In this document: in pieces, positions 54,632 through 63,271 of the stretch
Layout of the letters: each line of letters begins with the position of its first letter
Position numbering within the stretch: the first letter of the stretch is position 1
Notes under the pieces: generated by a model
What the model saw: the letters and a program-made list of their open reading frames with translations, nothing else
What the model was told of the DNA's origin: nothing
Databases searched by the model: none
Source: Chloroflexota bacterium
GTDB lineage: Bacteria > Chloroflexota > Anaerolineae > UBA4142
Direction: 5' to 3'
Length of the DNA stretch: 64,000 bases
NCBI GenBank assembly: GCA_023381515.1
Contig: JAMCQI010000061.1
Coordinates: 62,001-126,000 of the forward strand
Program-made: the position numbers and the translations under genes

Positions 54632-54664
54632 AGACCTTTGAGGTGTCCAAAACCTCGAAGGTCT
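54632..54664. repeat. Palindromic hairpin repeat after dodecin
   Basis: AGACCTTTGAGGT-gtccaaa-ACCTCGAAGGTCT, a 13-bp stem with one G-U. I recall similar hairpins of the agacct-gaggt type as repetitive elements in other Chloroflexota genomes, but only one copy is seen here. Confidence 0.5.
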
Positions 54665-54680
54665 CAAGCCTCCAAAACAG

Positions 54681-54716
54681 CCGCCCCTCTGCTCTAATCT
54701 GTAGAGGGGCGGTCTT
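54681..54716 (+). terminator. Probable terminator downstream of dodecin
   Basis: CCGCCCCTCT (54681-54690), 12-nt loop, AGAGGGGCGG (54703-54712), perfect 10-bp stem followed by TCTTG. T tract short. Confidence 0.6.
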
Positions 54717-54860
54717 GATCCCGGCCAAACCGCCCGGCTTGATCAGGTGCGATCCCCAGTTCGCCCGTTGACTGAAAACGGAATCGCGTAGATTGGCGTT
54801 GCGCGGCACTGGCGACTGTATGCGCGCAAGTCCAGCCCAAGGGGCTTTTCTCCTACAATG

Positions 54861-55262
54861 CTACCCGGTGACCGCCAGCCGCTCCATGCTGGTAATGTAC
54901 CATCTCCCATCGCGCCGGACCAGTACCGCACTGTTCAACGTGGCGCCTACGGCGATCACGCCCAGAGAGGGCAGAACGAATTGGACGATGGTCTGGTCAA
55001 AGCTCGGGCTCTCGATACGCGGTCGCCAGATCTGAAACCTGAGGAACGCCAGGGTGCTAGCTACAACGGCCCACAGAACAATCCTAGGCCCCAGACTCGT
55101 TTTGTCGAGTTTCGCTGCGGAGACGAATGCTGCCAGTGCTATGAGGACACCTAAAATGGACAGGAACAACGCCCTGTTCTCGGGAGCCACGACCCAGAAT
55201 AATAGGACTGCTATCCCTAGCTCCAGCACGAGCCTAGATACCTGAAGCACGGCTCTCAGCAT
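54861..55262 (-). CDS. Small membrane protein, unknown
   Basis: About 133 residues with four hydrophobic segments (LELGIAVLLFWVVA; FLSILGVLIALAAFV; IVLWAVVASTLAFL; FVLPSLGVIAVGATL). It ends in a short cytoplasmic-like tail RRDGRWYITSMERLAVTG. ATG 55262 has GGAGGG at good distance and is preferred to the TTG four codons earlier. No family recognised. Confidence 0.6.
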   Translation of the reverse strand: MLRAVLQVSRLVLELGIAVLLFWVVAPENRALFLSILGVLIALAAFVSAAKLDKTSLGPRIVLWAVVASTLAFLRFQIWRPRIESPSFDQTIVQFVLPSLGVIAVGATLNSAVLVRRDGRWYITSMERLAVTG

Positions 55263-55676
55263 ATGACCCTCCAATGTCCTCAGCCGTCTGGATCAATGGG
55301 CAAGCTATTCGTGGACCAACCGCGCCACAGACGCGGGGTCACGATGGACAGACTAATTCCCGGTGACAAAGCGCGCGTGCACACCCCTGCGAGCCGCAGG
55401 GGTGTGCACCGGGCACGCTAACCGTATGTAATGCGTACTTGTCCGAAATAAGGCTCACCGGATGGTCGATCGTTGTAATTCTAACATAGTTCTTGGGTCC
55501 CGCGACGTATTCCAGGTCGACCGCAGTGGTGCTTTGGGGAAGTCCTTGCACAAACACCAGTTACTCATGCAAATCCAGGTCTCTATTGCGAGCTTGAGAG
55601 GAAAAGGGAATAATAACGCCCGGACGATAGTGATGCCTAACGCTCCGCGTCTGCTGCTTGGCCAAAGGTGGATCGA
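55263..55676. other. Intergenic region with a strong hairpin
   Basis: About 410 nt between divergent genes with no convincing gene. It contains TGCACACCCCTGC-gagcc-GCAGGGGTGTGCA (55378-55408), a perfect 13-bp palindromic stem without a T tract, perhaps a terminator or binding site. Promoters for either flanking gene are not obvious. Confidence 0.5.
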
Positions 55677-56426
55677 ATGAGCGATGAACAGGCGCCCAAC
55701 TGGCGGTCCCTAGCGCGCGCGGCGAAAACCGACACGCCGGCGTGGGACCTATGGGCATCCCTCAGACGCGCCCTCAGCATCAATAACTACGAAGACGCAA
55801 TCGTGGCATTGCTCGCGCTCGCCACGGTTGAAGGAGTGCACACTCACAACCCCCACACCGGACTGGCCTTCCTTGACCTCGCGCTGGCTATAGCGAACAA
55901 GACGTCGAGCCCAGTCAAGGTCGAGATTCAATACCATCGTTCCACCCTCCTCAGCGCGTCCGGTGATTTGGCAGGCGCGTACCTCGCGTTGGACGATGCC
56001 TTGGCATCGGCCAAAGCAGCCGGAGATCTGAAATCGATAGCACGGCTGGCCAATCTCCGTCTGGCCCTGAAATTAGCAGGTGCCCAGCTGGAAGGCTCGT
56101 TCCTGGCCGAAGCGCGGGAGGTCGTCCGCGCATACGCTGAAGCTCATGACGTGAACGGACAACTGGGCGCTATGGTCGCCTCTGCCGCGCTCGGAGCCCA
56201 GGCGTACCCGTCTGAGGCATTATCACTCCTTGATCAGGCAGAAGCATTCTTGAACGCGCTCGATCAAGGGCAAGTGGTCGCCCCGCCCCGATCGGTACTT
56301 ATCCGGCTTCCCCTCTCGGCCGGCCAAGCCCACGAGAATCCTGCTGGTGAGAGCGCTCTGGACAGCTGGCGGCTTTATATCAGACAACTGCGCGAATGGA
56401 TCGGCAAGATACGTTCCACTTCCTAG
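55677..56426 (+). CDS. TPR-like helical repeat protein, unknown
   Basis: About 249 residues, almost entirely alpha-helical with TPR/SEL-type spacing: SINNYEDAIVALLALATVEG, TGLAFLDLALAIANKTSS, GDLAGAYLALDDALASAKAAGDLKSIARLANLRLALK, SEALSLLDQAEAFLNAL. No signal peptide. ATG 55677 (AAGGTGG six bases upstream) is favoured over GTG 55668. Likely a cytoplasmic scaffold; partner unknown. Confidence 0.6.
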   Translation: MSDEQAPNWRSLARAAKTDTPAWDLWASLRRALSINNYEDAIVALLALATVEGVHTHNPHTGLAFLDLALAIANKTSSPVKVEIQYHRSTLLSASGDLAGAYLALDDALASAKAAGDLKSIARLANLRLALKLAGAQLEGSFLAEAREVVRAYAEAHDVNGQLGAMVASAALGAQAYPSEALSLLDQAEAFLNALDQGQVVAPPRSVLIRLPLSAGQAHENPAGESALDSWRLYIRQLREWIGKIRSTS

Positions 56427-56549
56427 CAAGTCCCACGTTCTTTGATCAGAACGACCTGCGAGTTCGACGCTAGGCCGACCTTAAAGGGAGGGTGCAAGGA
56501 AACGCCCTCCCCCACATAACTCATGCGAGCATGCCGGCGCACTGTTGGC

Positions 56550-57068
56550 TCAATTGCAGCCCCACGTGATGTGGTCGGCCCAGTCAGCCTGCACCATGTG
56601 AATCCAGTATGCCCTGTCCGGCGAGCCTCCAATGCTATGGAAGTATGTGCAAAACGCGTCGTTGCACCAATCCGGCATCGGCGTCTCGAGCCCGAGACTA
56701 GATATGTAGGTAGCAACCATTGGGCCTATCGCGGTTTCAAACAAGGTCCACGCTCCCTTGCCTACTCCGCAGGAAAGTGGCTGGTTGTCCCCACCTACAT
56801 CCTGTGGCGAGACCGGAGGCTCGTTGAACCGCTGGCTTGCCGACCCCTGCCGCGCACGTTGCCGCATTTCCCTGATCTGGCCCTGGGTGAACCCAAGCTC
56901 AACTAGCTTCGCAAGGGCTTGGTCCCCCTTCAAAAGGATCTCTTGCGGCTCCGGTGGTTGTAGCCCTTCGGGCACCGTGGGTGAGTCCGCCCGAACTACA
57001 CTTGCCGTGGCAAGCAGAAACGCGGCCACAACAAACAAGACGGTCAGGCTCTTCTCGCTCGGTCTCAT
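56550..57068 (-). CDS. Secreted protein of the repeated right-end array (copy A)
   Basis: 172 residues from ATG 57068. Signal peptide KSLTVLFVVAAFLLATASVVRA followed by DSPTVPEG. The mature part carries a helical charged segment (ALAKLVELGFTQGQIREMRQRARQGSASQRFNE). It ends in a Cys-containing region with CGVGKGAWTLFETAIG, WCNDAFCTYFHSIGG and a terminal DWADHITWGCN. Three Cys or more in the mature part suggest disulfides. No family recognised; positional and upstream similarity to the other secreted genes of the array supports a set. Confidence 0.6.
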   Translation of the reverse strand: MRPSEKSLTVLFVVAAFLLATASVVRADSPTVPEGLQPPEPQEILLKGDQALAKLVELGFTQGQIREMRQRARQGSASQRFNEPPVSPQDVGGDNQPLSCGVGKGAWTLFETAIGPMVATYISSLGLETPMPDWCNDAFCTYFHSIGGSPDRAYWIHMVQADWADHITWGCN

Positions 57069-57503
57069 TTTGGGTTCCCCCTTCCGCTGCGACATACTCA
57101 CCGGTTTCCCGGTGGCATCTCCAGGATACGGCAATTCTCGCCGCCTGCATAGGCACGCGCGTACTCTCTTTGTACCGCCGCTTTGTGCGCGCGCACTTGG
57201 TTGGGAGGTGAAACACGGAGTCGGAACATGCTCGAGTGAGCAAGTGGACCGGGCGGCCGGCAGTCCACCTGGTTGATTGAAATTGCGGAGCAGCCTGAAG
57301 AATCAGCAGAGCTTCCACGAGCGCACCCAGCTTGGGGAGGCCGTTCCCGCCAGCGTCCCGTCTCACGCGGGGTCGCGGCGTGTGGCTGGGCGCTTTTCTT
57401 TCGCGGCTTTCGCGCCCCAAGACCCCGCGCTCTCCAGCGGGGCGTGCGTCTCGTGTTCCGAGCGCTCTCGCCATCGCCCCCCGAAACCTTGACGTCCACC
57501 GCA
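57069..57503. promoter_or_regulatory. Conserved upstream module of copy A plus unassigned sequence
   Basis: Minus-strand module 57196-57091: palindrome GTGCGCGCGCAC (57185-57196), CACGCGTACTCTCTTTGTAC-like stretch and hairpin CACCGG-TTTC-CCGGTG (57099-57114) near the start codon. Similar elements recur at 60.03-60.15 and 63.08-63.19 kb. The rest (57.2-57.5 kb) holds only long high-GC frames without protein-like character. Confidence 0.5.
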
Positions 57504-57785
57504 TCAGCGGGGTGGAAGGAACGCCCCCTGCTCTCTGCGCCTGGCCACGAAACCCAGGAGCCCAATGATCGCGACAAGACCGCTCGCCCAAGCAAAAGCA
57601 GGCCAGTTGAGGGCCAGATGGAGGAAACGACCGGCCGCGTGACGGAGAAGAGCAGGCCGAGCCCCGGCACGAGAAGAGCGATCGAGACCAGGGTGCTCCC
57701 TCGCCTCGCCAGGATCGCGTGGCACGCGAGAAGCAGCGGGGTGCCCGCCGCGACAACGCGAGCGGCGACACCACGACGGCAGACT
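57504..57785 (-). pseudogene. Frameshifted small membrane protein remnant
   Basis: In one frame the sequence reads ACHAILARRGSTLVSIALLVPGLGLLFSVTRPVV, and from the same point the next frame continues RFLHLALNWPAFAWASGLVAIIGLLGFVARRREQG to the stop at 57504. Together they would make one membrane protein of about 90 residues, so a frameshift near 57620 is likely. No good start codon is visible. It occupies the place of the small membrane gene in the neighbouring unit. Confidence 0.4.
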
Positions 57786-58200
57786 AATGCAGGCGCCTCG
57801 ATCCTCGGGGTGGGAAGGAAAACCGTTCGAGCGCTTGGCCCTCCCCTCCTTGAACAGTGACCTCGAAAGGTGCCGGGTCCAGTTCCCTCACGACAAGGAA
57901 CGCATCATTCTGGACGGCCGCATCCACGGCGTCCCCTTCGCGCAGTTGGAGTTGAAGCGAGGCCGCCCGAGGATCGAGGCGCCTGCCCACGATAAGCCAT
58001 AGTCCCAGGAAATTGAAGCAACCGATATCTACTGAACCGGAAGGGGCTCTGGTTCCCTTGACTGTGATCGAGTTCTCCACACCCCAACCGGATGGCTTTC
58101 TGACAGAAGGCGAGACCAGTGCAGCGCATAGGTCTTGGGGGGTAGTCAGCACCGTTACCCAGCTCTGCCCGATGCCCTTGAATTCACCGGCAACTTGCAT
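57784..58200 (-). CDS. Hypothetical protein of the right-end array
   Basis: About 138 residues from ATG 58200, no clear ribosome site. A central hydrophobic stretch (CFNFLGLWLIVG) is followed by an acidic, beta-like region (ASLQLQLREGDAVDAAVQNDAFLVVRELDPAPFEVTVQGGEGQALERFSF). Not recognised. Could be real or a decayed gene; the alternative frames look less protein-like. Confidence 0.35.
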   Translation of the reverse strand: MQVAGEFKGIGQSWVTVLTTPQDLCAALVSPSVRKPSGWGVENSITVKGTRAPSGSVDIGCFNFLGLWLIVGRRLDPRAASLQLQLREGDAVDAAVQNDAFLVVRELDPAPFEVTVQGGEGQALERFSFPPRGSRRLH

Positions 58201-58339
58201 AGGGCTGGCGGGCCGACCGAGCAAGCCTTGCTGCTTACGCAGTTCAGTTATCGCTGCCTGGGCCTATGGGCTCATGCAAAACACTTCATACGTCGGTGTG
58301 GCAAATGCAGAAGCTCAAGCCGTCCACGCGATCTATCAT

Positions 58340-59452
58340 CTAGCGCGCGTCCAACCCGAGTCGGGGCGAACTGAAGACGAATGGCATAACCACCTCCTTA
58401 CGGAGGACGGATTTGTAGGGATCAAACACGTAGACTACCTGTAACTCGTGAATGCTCGGTGAGTTCGGCACGTCGACGCGTGCGTCCAGGACGACCTCTT
58501 GCCCTGGTCCCACCTGCGCTACTGTTACAAGTGGCTGAACGAGATCGATTTGGTGGAAATCAAGGAATCCCACCAGCGCATAGTTGAAGGTGTCGGCTTG
58601 GTCGTTGCCGAAGTTAGTTGCCCAAATCTGATACGCAAACCCTTGTCCTGGAGGTGCTTGGGCAAACGTGATGTAGCGTTCGGAAGGGTGGGACATCTGC
58701 CCCTTCGGAGCATTGGCAAAACCGAGGCGGATTGGAACGAGGGGCAGCTTGGGAGGCGCTTCTCTTCCGAATGCTACGGGCGTCAGCGACCGAACGGGCT
58801 GGTTTCGGTCACCCACCACGATCACTGCGCGGCGCCCTATTATGCTACCCTGGTCGCTTTCACGCTGCCTCGGATCAAGAGGATGATCGTACAGGTCCGC
58901 GAAAGCCACCAGTATGAGATCGTGGGCGCCGGTGCCATTCGCCTTGAGCCGTAATGGGAGATTTATCTCGGCAGGCGATGGAACCGTGACTTCATGCAGG
59001 ATTCCACTTGTGCCGTCGACTTCGAATGGGACCTGTTCATAATCCAGCAACGCAGTAACGAGAAAGGTGCGGGATCTGCCGATCTGGTTGATCAGGATCA
59101 AGAAGAGGTCGAGAGGCTCCCCCGCTGGTACGCTCAGCTCTTCATTTTGCGGACGCTGAGCGGGCGCCAACGCGAGGTCACCGGCTCTCGCCCATCCCAG
59201 CCGTTTGTCCCCTTGAACTCCGGCGGGCACTGGGTTCAGCACAACGCGGCTGGACAGTCGCGAGTGGACGACGACATCTGTGACAGCGGGTATTGCCGGA
59301 ACCCGGTCTGCGCTGCTGCTCCGCCACACCCCGTTGCAGCCGGGTAGCAGCAGTGCGCAGAGCGCGGCTAGTCCGGGGACCAGCAGCCCCCGGACAGTGG
59401 CAAGGCGCAGCAAAGCAACCCTGGGGTCAAAGCCCAGCTCTTTGGCAAGCAT
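58340..59452 (-). CDS. Two-domain lipoprotein, array paralogue A
   Basis: About 370 residues. ATG 59452 overlaps the stop of the secreted gene upstream (TGATG). Signal segment LLVPGLAALCALLLPGC with lipobox Cys. Two similar beta domains: the first has LLDYEQVPFEVDGTSGILHEV, the second IWATNFGNDQADTFNYALVGFLDFHQIDLV...IHELQVVYVFDPY. The same motif pairs recur in the lipoprotein at 61.4-62.4 kb, so the two are paralogues by tandem duplication of a whole unit. Exposed on the membrane; function unknown. Confidence 0.7.
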   Translation of the reverse strand: MLAKELGFDPRVALLRLATVRGLLVPGLAALCALLLPGCNGVWRSSSADRVPAIPAVTDVVVHSRLSSRVVLNPVPAGVQGDKRLGWARAGDLALAPAQRPQNEELSVPAGEPLDLFLILINQIGRSRTFLVTALLDYEQVPFEVDGTSGILHEVTVPSPAEINLPLRLKANGTGAHDLILVAFADLYDHPLDPRQRESDQGSIIGRRAVIVVGDRNQPVRSLTPVAFGREAPPKLPLVPIRLGFANAPKGQMSHPSERYITFAQAPPGQGFAYQIWATNFGNDQADTFNYALVGFLDFHQIDLVQPLVTVAQVGPGQEVVLDARVDVPNSPSIHELQVVYVFDPYKSVLRKEVVMPFVFSSPRLGLDAR

Positions 59453-60012
59453 CAACCCGACCATGTATCTTCGGTCTGAAAATCATCATCCACGTACCCG
59501 GTCTTGTGGAAGTGGTGCCACGAATGTCCAATTGCAGTATAAAGACGCCCGAGGGGACCATAGTATATCTTCGTGGTGGCGACTGCAATCTTCCCCACCG
59601 TGTGCTTTTGTTGAAAGTCCTGCCATCCGGTGATGTCAGTCCGCCTGGCGGCGCCGTCGATGTTGATCTCCTCCTCGTTCAAGTCGGACTGGCTGTTGTG
59701 GCTACCGCATGCGTACACTGGGGCGTCACCGCACTGGTACTCGTCGGTCCACCCCGCACGATACTCAGTGAGCGGGGATGCGGGCGACGCCCCCGGCAGA
59801 CTCGGACGCCGCACCGCAACCCTCTTCAGGGCGTCGGGACCGAAGACCTTGTACCCGCCCACCCCAGGGGTGAGCCCCGGCTGGACCGGTCCAAGGTTTG
59901 GAAGGAGTTGAGTCTCTCCATACGGGCCTTCTGCCTGCGCGATCCCTGCCCCGAAGTTTAGCGCAAGCAAGGCCAGGAGAGCGAATCCTGTCAGCAACTG
60001 GATCCAGCGCAT
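59452..60012 (-). CDS. Secreted protein of the array (copy B)
   Basis: 186 residues from ATG 60012, GGAGG seven bases upstream. Signal peptide QLLTGFALLALLALNFGAGIAQA then EGPYGETQLLPN. The mature region includes YQCGDAPVYACGSHNSQSDLNEEEINIDGAARRTDITGWQDFQQKHTVGKI and ends HSWHHFHKTGYVDDDFQTEDTWSG. An HxWxxFH-type His/Trp patch recalls the HNWLHLY patch of the partial gene at the window edge. Translationally coupled to the lipoprotein. Confidence 0.65.
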   Translation of the reverse strand: MRWIQLLTGFALLALLALNFGAGIAQAEGPYGETQLLPNLGPVQPGLTPGVGGYKVFGPDALKRVAVRRPSLPGASPASPLTEYRAGWTDEYQCGDAPVYACGSHNSQSDLNEEEINIDGAARRTDITGWQDFQQKHTVGKIAVATTKIYYGPLGRLYTAIGHSWHHFHKTGYVDDDFQTEDTWSG

Positions 60013-60540
60013 CTGATACCTCCATTGACCTGACATACTCACCGGTTCCCGGTGGCATCTCCAGCATACGACAGCTCTCGTCGTCCGCCTAGACACACGC
60101 GTACTCTTCTTGTGCTCTCTTTGTAGCGCGCGATCGGGTACGCGCGTACCCGGTTGAGAGGGAAGGAGGAGGCCAGAATGACAACCATCGCGGTAAAGGG
60201 CTCGGCTGCTACCCCAACGCGTGATCGACAGGCCGGATGGCTGACCGGAATTGCGGAGCGAGCGACAGCCCCGCCCTGCATCGGAAGGCTTGGCGGGAAT
60301 AGGGTGCAATCGCCGCCAAAGGTCGCCCGACGAAGAAGCGCCGACGACGGGCCGGATTGTCGCAGAAAGGTTGCCATGCCCATCCCCTCGCCAGCGGCTA
60401 TGGTAGCGGCAAGCCTAGGCGCGAACCATCAGATTAAGCGTCGGCCAGCTGCCATGCTGGCAATCGGCAAGACCGCAGCAATGTGGGTGCAGGCACTCAC
60501 CTGCCATCGGGCACGCGGCCCCAAAGAGCGGAATGGGGTC
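60013..60540. promoter_or_regulatory. Conserved upstream module of copy B, then unassigned sequence
   Basis: 60034-60152 carries hairpin CACCGG-TTC-CCGGTG (minus strand near the start), the gtactct/ttgtgctctctttgta stretch and the perfect 18-bp palindrome CGGGTACGCGCGTACCCG (60135-60152). From 60155 to 60540 I see no convincing gene. A plus-strand frame at 60178 has a good AAGGAGG box but an Ala/Arg/Pro-rich shadow-like product. Confidence 0.5.
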
Positions 60541-60909
60541 CTATGATCGCGCCCTCGGTGCGAGGACGAGCAGTATTCCAGCGGCCAAGACGGCAATGGC
60601 TGGATAGATGGTATACCCACCGACCGTCAAGTCCCCGAGAAGACTGAGGAAGGTGAGAACGATTCCTAGTAGCAAAACGAGCTCGCCGCCCAGGCGGCCC
60701 GACGGCTCGATGGCTGTCGCAAGCGCTAGGAGGCAAGAGAGGAGAAACCCAGCTGCCTGGCTCTCTAGGGATCGGAATCCACTCACGCGCGCGTCCAATA
60801 CCTCGAGCGTGATCAGATCTGGCGTGAGCCTCAGCTCAGGGTACGCAGATGAGAGATAGGACTGGGCGAACGGTAAGACGGCTATCAGGCCACCGAGTCC
60901 GCCCACCAA
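60541..60909 (-). CDS. Small membrane protein, duplicate with truncated N-terminus
   Basis: About 120 residues, four hydrophobic segments. It is nearly identical to the protein at 63272-63727 (SYLSSAYPELRL-PDLITLEVLDARVSGFRSLE-QAAGFLLSCLLALATAIEPS-RLGG). Directly upstream the frame has RPRWT-TGA-AIGSGLVLVGG where the intact copy has SRWVSRIGSGLVLVGG, so this copy has lost its N-terminal start region and probably begins at an internal TTG or GTG. Function unknown. Confidence 0.5.
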   Translation of the reverse strand: MVGGLGGLIAVLPFAQSYLSSAYPELRLTPDLITLEVLDARVSGFRSLESQAAGFLLSCLLALATAIEPSGRLGGELVLLLGIVLTFLSLLGDLTVGGYTIYPAIAVLAAGILLVLAPRARS

Positions 60910-61097
60910 GACCAGACCCGAGCCAATTGCTCAAGTCCATCTTGGACGATTGTCCATCACGGGAGCCTCCGTGCCATTGATTGGTCCCCCTCTCCGCAAA
61001 AACGCAAGGTCCCCTCAAACGACGTCCCGTAACGCTGGTGTTGCCGTCGCTATGCAATATTAACCAGGAGGTCCCAGGTGGACGGTCGCGAAGGAAT

Positions 61098-61301
61098 CTA
61101 TGGAGCGTTGAGGCATGGCAAGAGCCCAAACAATGTGGCGAATGTACCTGCGAGCGTGATGGGGAGCAGAGGCATCAGGTAGATCAGACGACTCCTGTAA
61201 TGTCTGCGCCAAAGGACGACTGAGACCACCGCCAGCAAAAGAAGCGCGATCAAGTTGATGGCGAACGCCATCCCTGCTAAAAGGGGGAACTGACAGCTCA
61301 T
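61098..61301 (-). CDS. Small two-helix membrane protein
   Basis: 67 residues from ATG 61301 (AAAGGG five bases upstream): two hydrophobic helices, FAINLIALLLLAVVSVVLW and LMPLLPITLAGTFATLFGLL, separated by RRHYRSRL. It sits after the lipoprotein, the same place as the frameshifted remnant at 57.5 kb. A longer frame to 61391 overlaps the lipoprotein end and is less likely. Confidence 0.5.
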   Translation of the reverse strand: MSCQFPLLAGMAFAINLIALLLLAVVSVVLWRRHYRSRLIYLMPLLPITLAGTFATLFGLLPCLNAP

Positions 61302-61368
61302 CGTTGCCCTTTGTTTGCGCCGGAGCCATGCCTGGCTGCCTGTGCACTGGACGGTCGGGGCCAATTCT

Positions 61369-62406
61369 CTATTTTCCATCCTTGACGACAAGCGCGGAGC
61401 GCATGGAGGACTCTACCACTTTGTCCGTCACCCGGTCAAGCGCTTGATGGGGATCGAAGATACTGATGAATTGGAGTTCATGGACTCCATTTTCTCCAGG
61501 CACCCGGATGTCACCGGGAATGATCAACTCACTTCCCGGTGGCATGCGAAGGTGTAGCACGTTCGAGCCCGCAAACGACACCTGCCCGTAGTCCAATAGA
61601 GGGATCACGAAATAGTCGCGCAACTTGTCCCCTGGGTTTCTGGCCCAAAGCTGGGTTGAGAGTCTGGCTCCCGCATGAACTTCGGAGGACAGCAAAAGGC
61701 GGCGCTGGGGGGCCCCCTCTTCACCCAATAGGGGGTAGGCGTACACTGAATTGCTCTGCAGCTCAGTCTTCTGCCCAGTCATCACTTTCGGTGATGCTCG
61801 GGTTGGTGTTGAGCAATCTCCTGCACAGAGCACCGTTCGGAGTCCACCAACGCCGAGGCGAGGTGGAAGCCGTGCCTGTGGGTCGGTAGTATGATTGTCC
61901 GGATCGCGGAAGACGACAACGAACAGGTCGTGCCAGCCGGGCGTCTGGACCGCCACTTCCATCGGAATCTCCATGTCTACCCCCGGCTCAACGTTTACGT
62001 AATGCAGAACACCCGCCTCACCATCCAGGCTGAAATTGACTTGCTCGTAGTCTAAAAAGACTGATACCAGTACCGGATAGGGCGCACTGAATCCGCTCTT
62101 GAGGATCAGGAGTGTACTAAATGGTTTCCCGGCTTCCAGGTCGAACTTGGTAATCGGCACGGTTCGTTGCCCTGGAGGAATAACGCGGTGTTCGGGACGA
62201 ACAAAACCCACGAATAGACTGGTAGCACCTCTGGCTTCTGACCATTTCGTAAGAGTGGTCGCTGCTGACCACCCAGAGTGACGGATCCATTCGATGCGAT
62301 GGGCGGAGCGCTCCTCGTCAATCGGTTTTTCGCCGCCAAAAGAAAAACAGGCGCTCAACGCGCCAATCAGGCAAAGGAGCACAAGGTGTCTGGAGGAATT
62401 GCACAT
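61369..62406 (-). CDS. Two-domain lipoprotein, array paralogue B
   Basis: 345 residues from ATG 62406. Signal HLVLLCLIGALSAC with lipobox Cys. Domain 1 has FLDYEQVNFSLDGEAGVLHYV, domain 2 LWARNPGDKLRDYFVIPLLDYGQVSF and VHELQFISIFDPHQALDRV, matching paralogue A motif by motif. It overlaps the upstream secreted gene by 40 nt, which may mean that gene's end is frameshifted. Function unknown. Confidence 0.7.
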   Translation of the reverse strand: MCNSSRHLVLLCLIGALSACFSFGGEKPIDEERSAHRIEWIRHSGWSAATTLTKWSEARGATSLFVGFVRPEHRVIPPGQRTVPITKFDLEAGKPFSTLLILKSGFSAPYPVLVSVFLDYEQVNFSLDGEAGVLHYVNVEPGVDMEIPMEVAVQTPGWHDLFVVVFRDPDNHTTDPQARLPPRLGVGGLRTVLCAGDCSTPTRASPKVMTGQKTELQSNSVYAYPLLGEEGAPQRRLLLSSEVHAGARLSTQLWARNPGDKLRDYFVIPLLDYGQVSFAGSNVLHLRMPPGSELIIPGDIRVPGENGVHELQFISIFDPHQALDRVTDKVVESSMRSALVVKDGK

Positions 62407-63053
62407 ATGCTCTCCCAACTGGGAAATAGAGTACAAGAATGTCGAGGAAGCGCAATCCGAGGCACGATAGATGCAGGGATCGCACACCAGCAGAACAGAC
62501 GGGCAGGATATCCTGCCGGTCTCTGCGGAAAGCCCAGGTTAGCTGTGAACCAATTGTCGTACGTCTCAAGGCTCTCGTTTCCATAGGTGCTGTTGATCCA
62601 GTAATGGTAGCCGTCCTGAGCCAAGTTTGTACCCGATCCGCCGTACCAGTAGGTCCTACACGCAGCGTGCTTGGCGAGCGGCTTGGGATCCGAGCATGAG
62701 TCTTCTAGCTGCCACACCTCGGGCATGGGGTACCACGCGGACAGGTATCCATCAGCCTTGATCTCATCCTCAATGATACCCGAATCGCTAGTCGTCGTGA
62801 ACATGACGGTGCTGCCGCTTCGACCATAGCTTAGAGCTATGCCCATACCGCCAGAATTGACCATTACTGACAACTGACACGCGCTGCCCGGCTTGGTTCC
62901 CGGGATCTGAGCCGCCGGCATGTCAATGCATCGAGGAACACCGGGGTGTTGGAGTGGAGGGGGCGGAGGATCTGCCGCTAGGCTTGTTGCTGGGAATCCG
63001 ATCAAGAGGAGCATGAGCACGACGAACGGCGCAAGAAACTTGATTGGACGCAT
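62367..63053 (-). CDS. Secreted protein of the array (copy C)
   Basis: 228 residues. Signal peptide KFLAPFVVLMLLLIGFPATSLAA followed by a Pro run. Mature part: CIDMPAAQIPG, SVMVNSGGMGIALSYGRSGSTVMFTTTSD, DSCSDPKPLAKHAACRTYWYGGSGTNLAQDGYHYWINSTYGNE, at least four Cys. The last ~40 residues (LFCWCAIPASIVPRIALPRHSC...) run over the lipoprotein start and look unlike the rest, so a frameshift before them is possible. Confidence 0.6.
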   Translation of the reverse strand: MRPIKFLAPFVVLMLLLIGFPATSLAADPPPPPLQHPGVPRCIDMPAAQIPGTKPGSACQLSVMVNSGGMGIALSYGRSGSTVMFTTTSDSGIIEDEIKADGYLSAWYPMPEVWQLEDSCSDPKPLAKHAACRTYWYGGSGTNLAQDGYHYWINSTYGNESLETYDNWFTANLGFPQRPAGYPARLFCWCAIPASIVPRIALPRHSCTLFPSWESICAIPPDTLCSFA

Positions 63054-63271
63054 TTGAACCTCCTGTAGTCTGCAATTGTCACGAGTCTATCTCGAGACAT
63101 CTCCAGCATACGACAGCTCTCGTCGTTTGCATAGGCACACGCGTACTCTTTTTGTACTCTCTTTTTGTACTGCCACCTTGAGTACGCGCGTACCTGGTCA
63201 GCAGGATGAGGCCCGCGATACCCGCACGCGATGACCGTGCTATGGAATCATGCCGCTACTCCAGGTTCCGC
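63054..63271. promoter_or_regulatory. Conserved upstream module of copy C
   Basis: Same order as before copies A and B: ctccagcatacgacagctct, acacgcgtactctttttgta with a second ctctttttgtact, then palindrome GTACGCGCGTAC (63182-63193). The CACCGG hairpin of the other two is missing here. Confidence 0.5.

Noticed and set aside
56899..57774. Minus-strand frame of 291 codons overlapping the array
   Set aside because: Arg/Ser/Pro-rich product without domain structure, overlapping a secreted gene with a clear signal peptide; a high-GC shadow frame.
60154..60546. Plus-strand frame of 130 codons with a good AAGGAGG box
   Set aside because: Product is Ala/Arg/Pro-rich with no recognisable segments, and it overlaps the conserved upstream module; kept as unassigned.
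60909..60945. TGA before the duplicated membrane protein as a third Sec codon
   Set aside because: The intact copy has no Cys at this position (VSR versus T-stop-A), and the proteins are not redox-like; decay is the simpler view.
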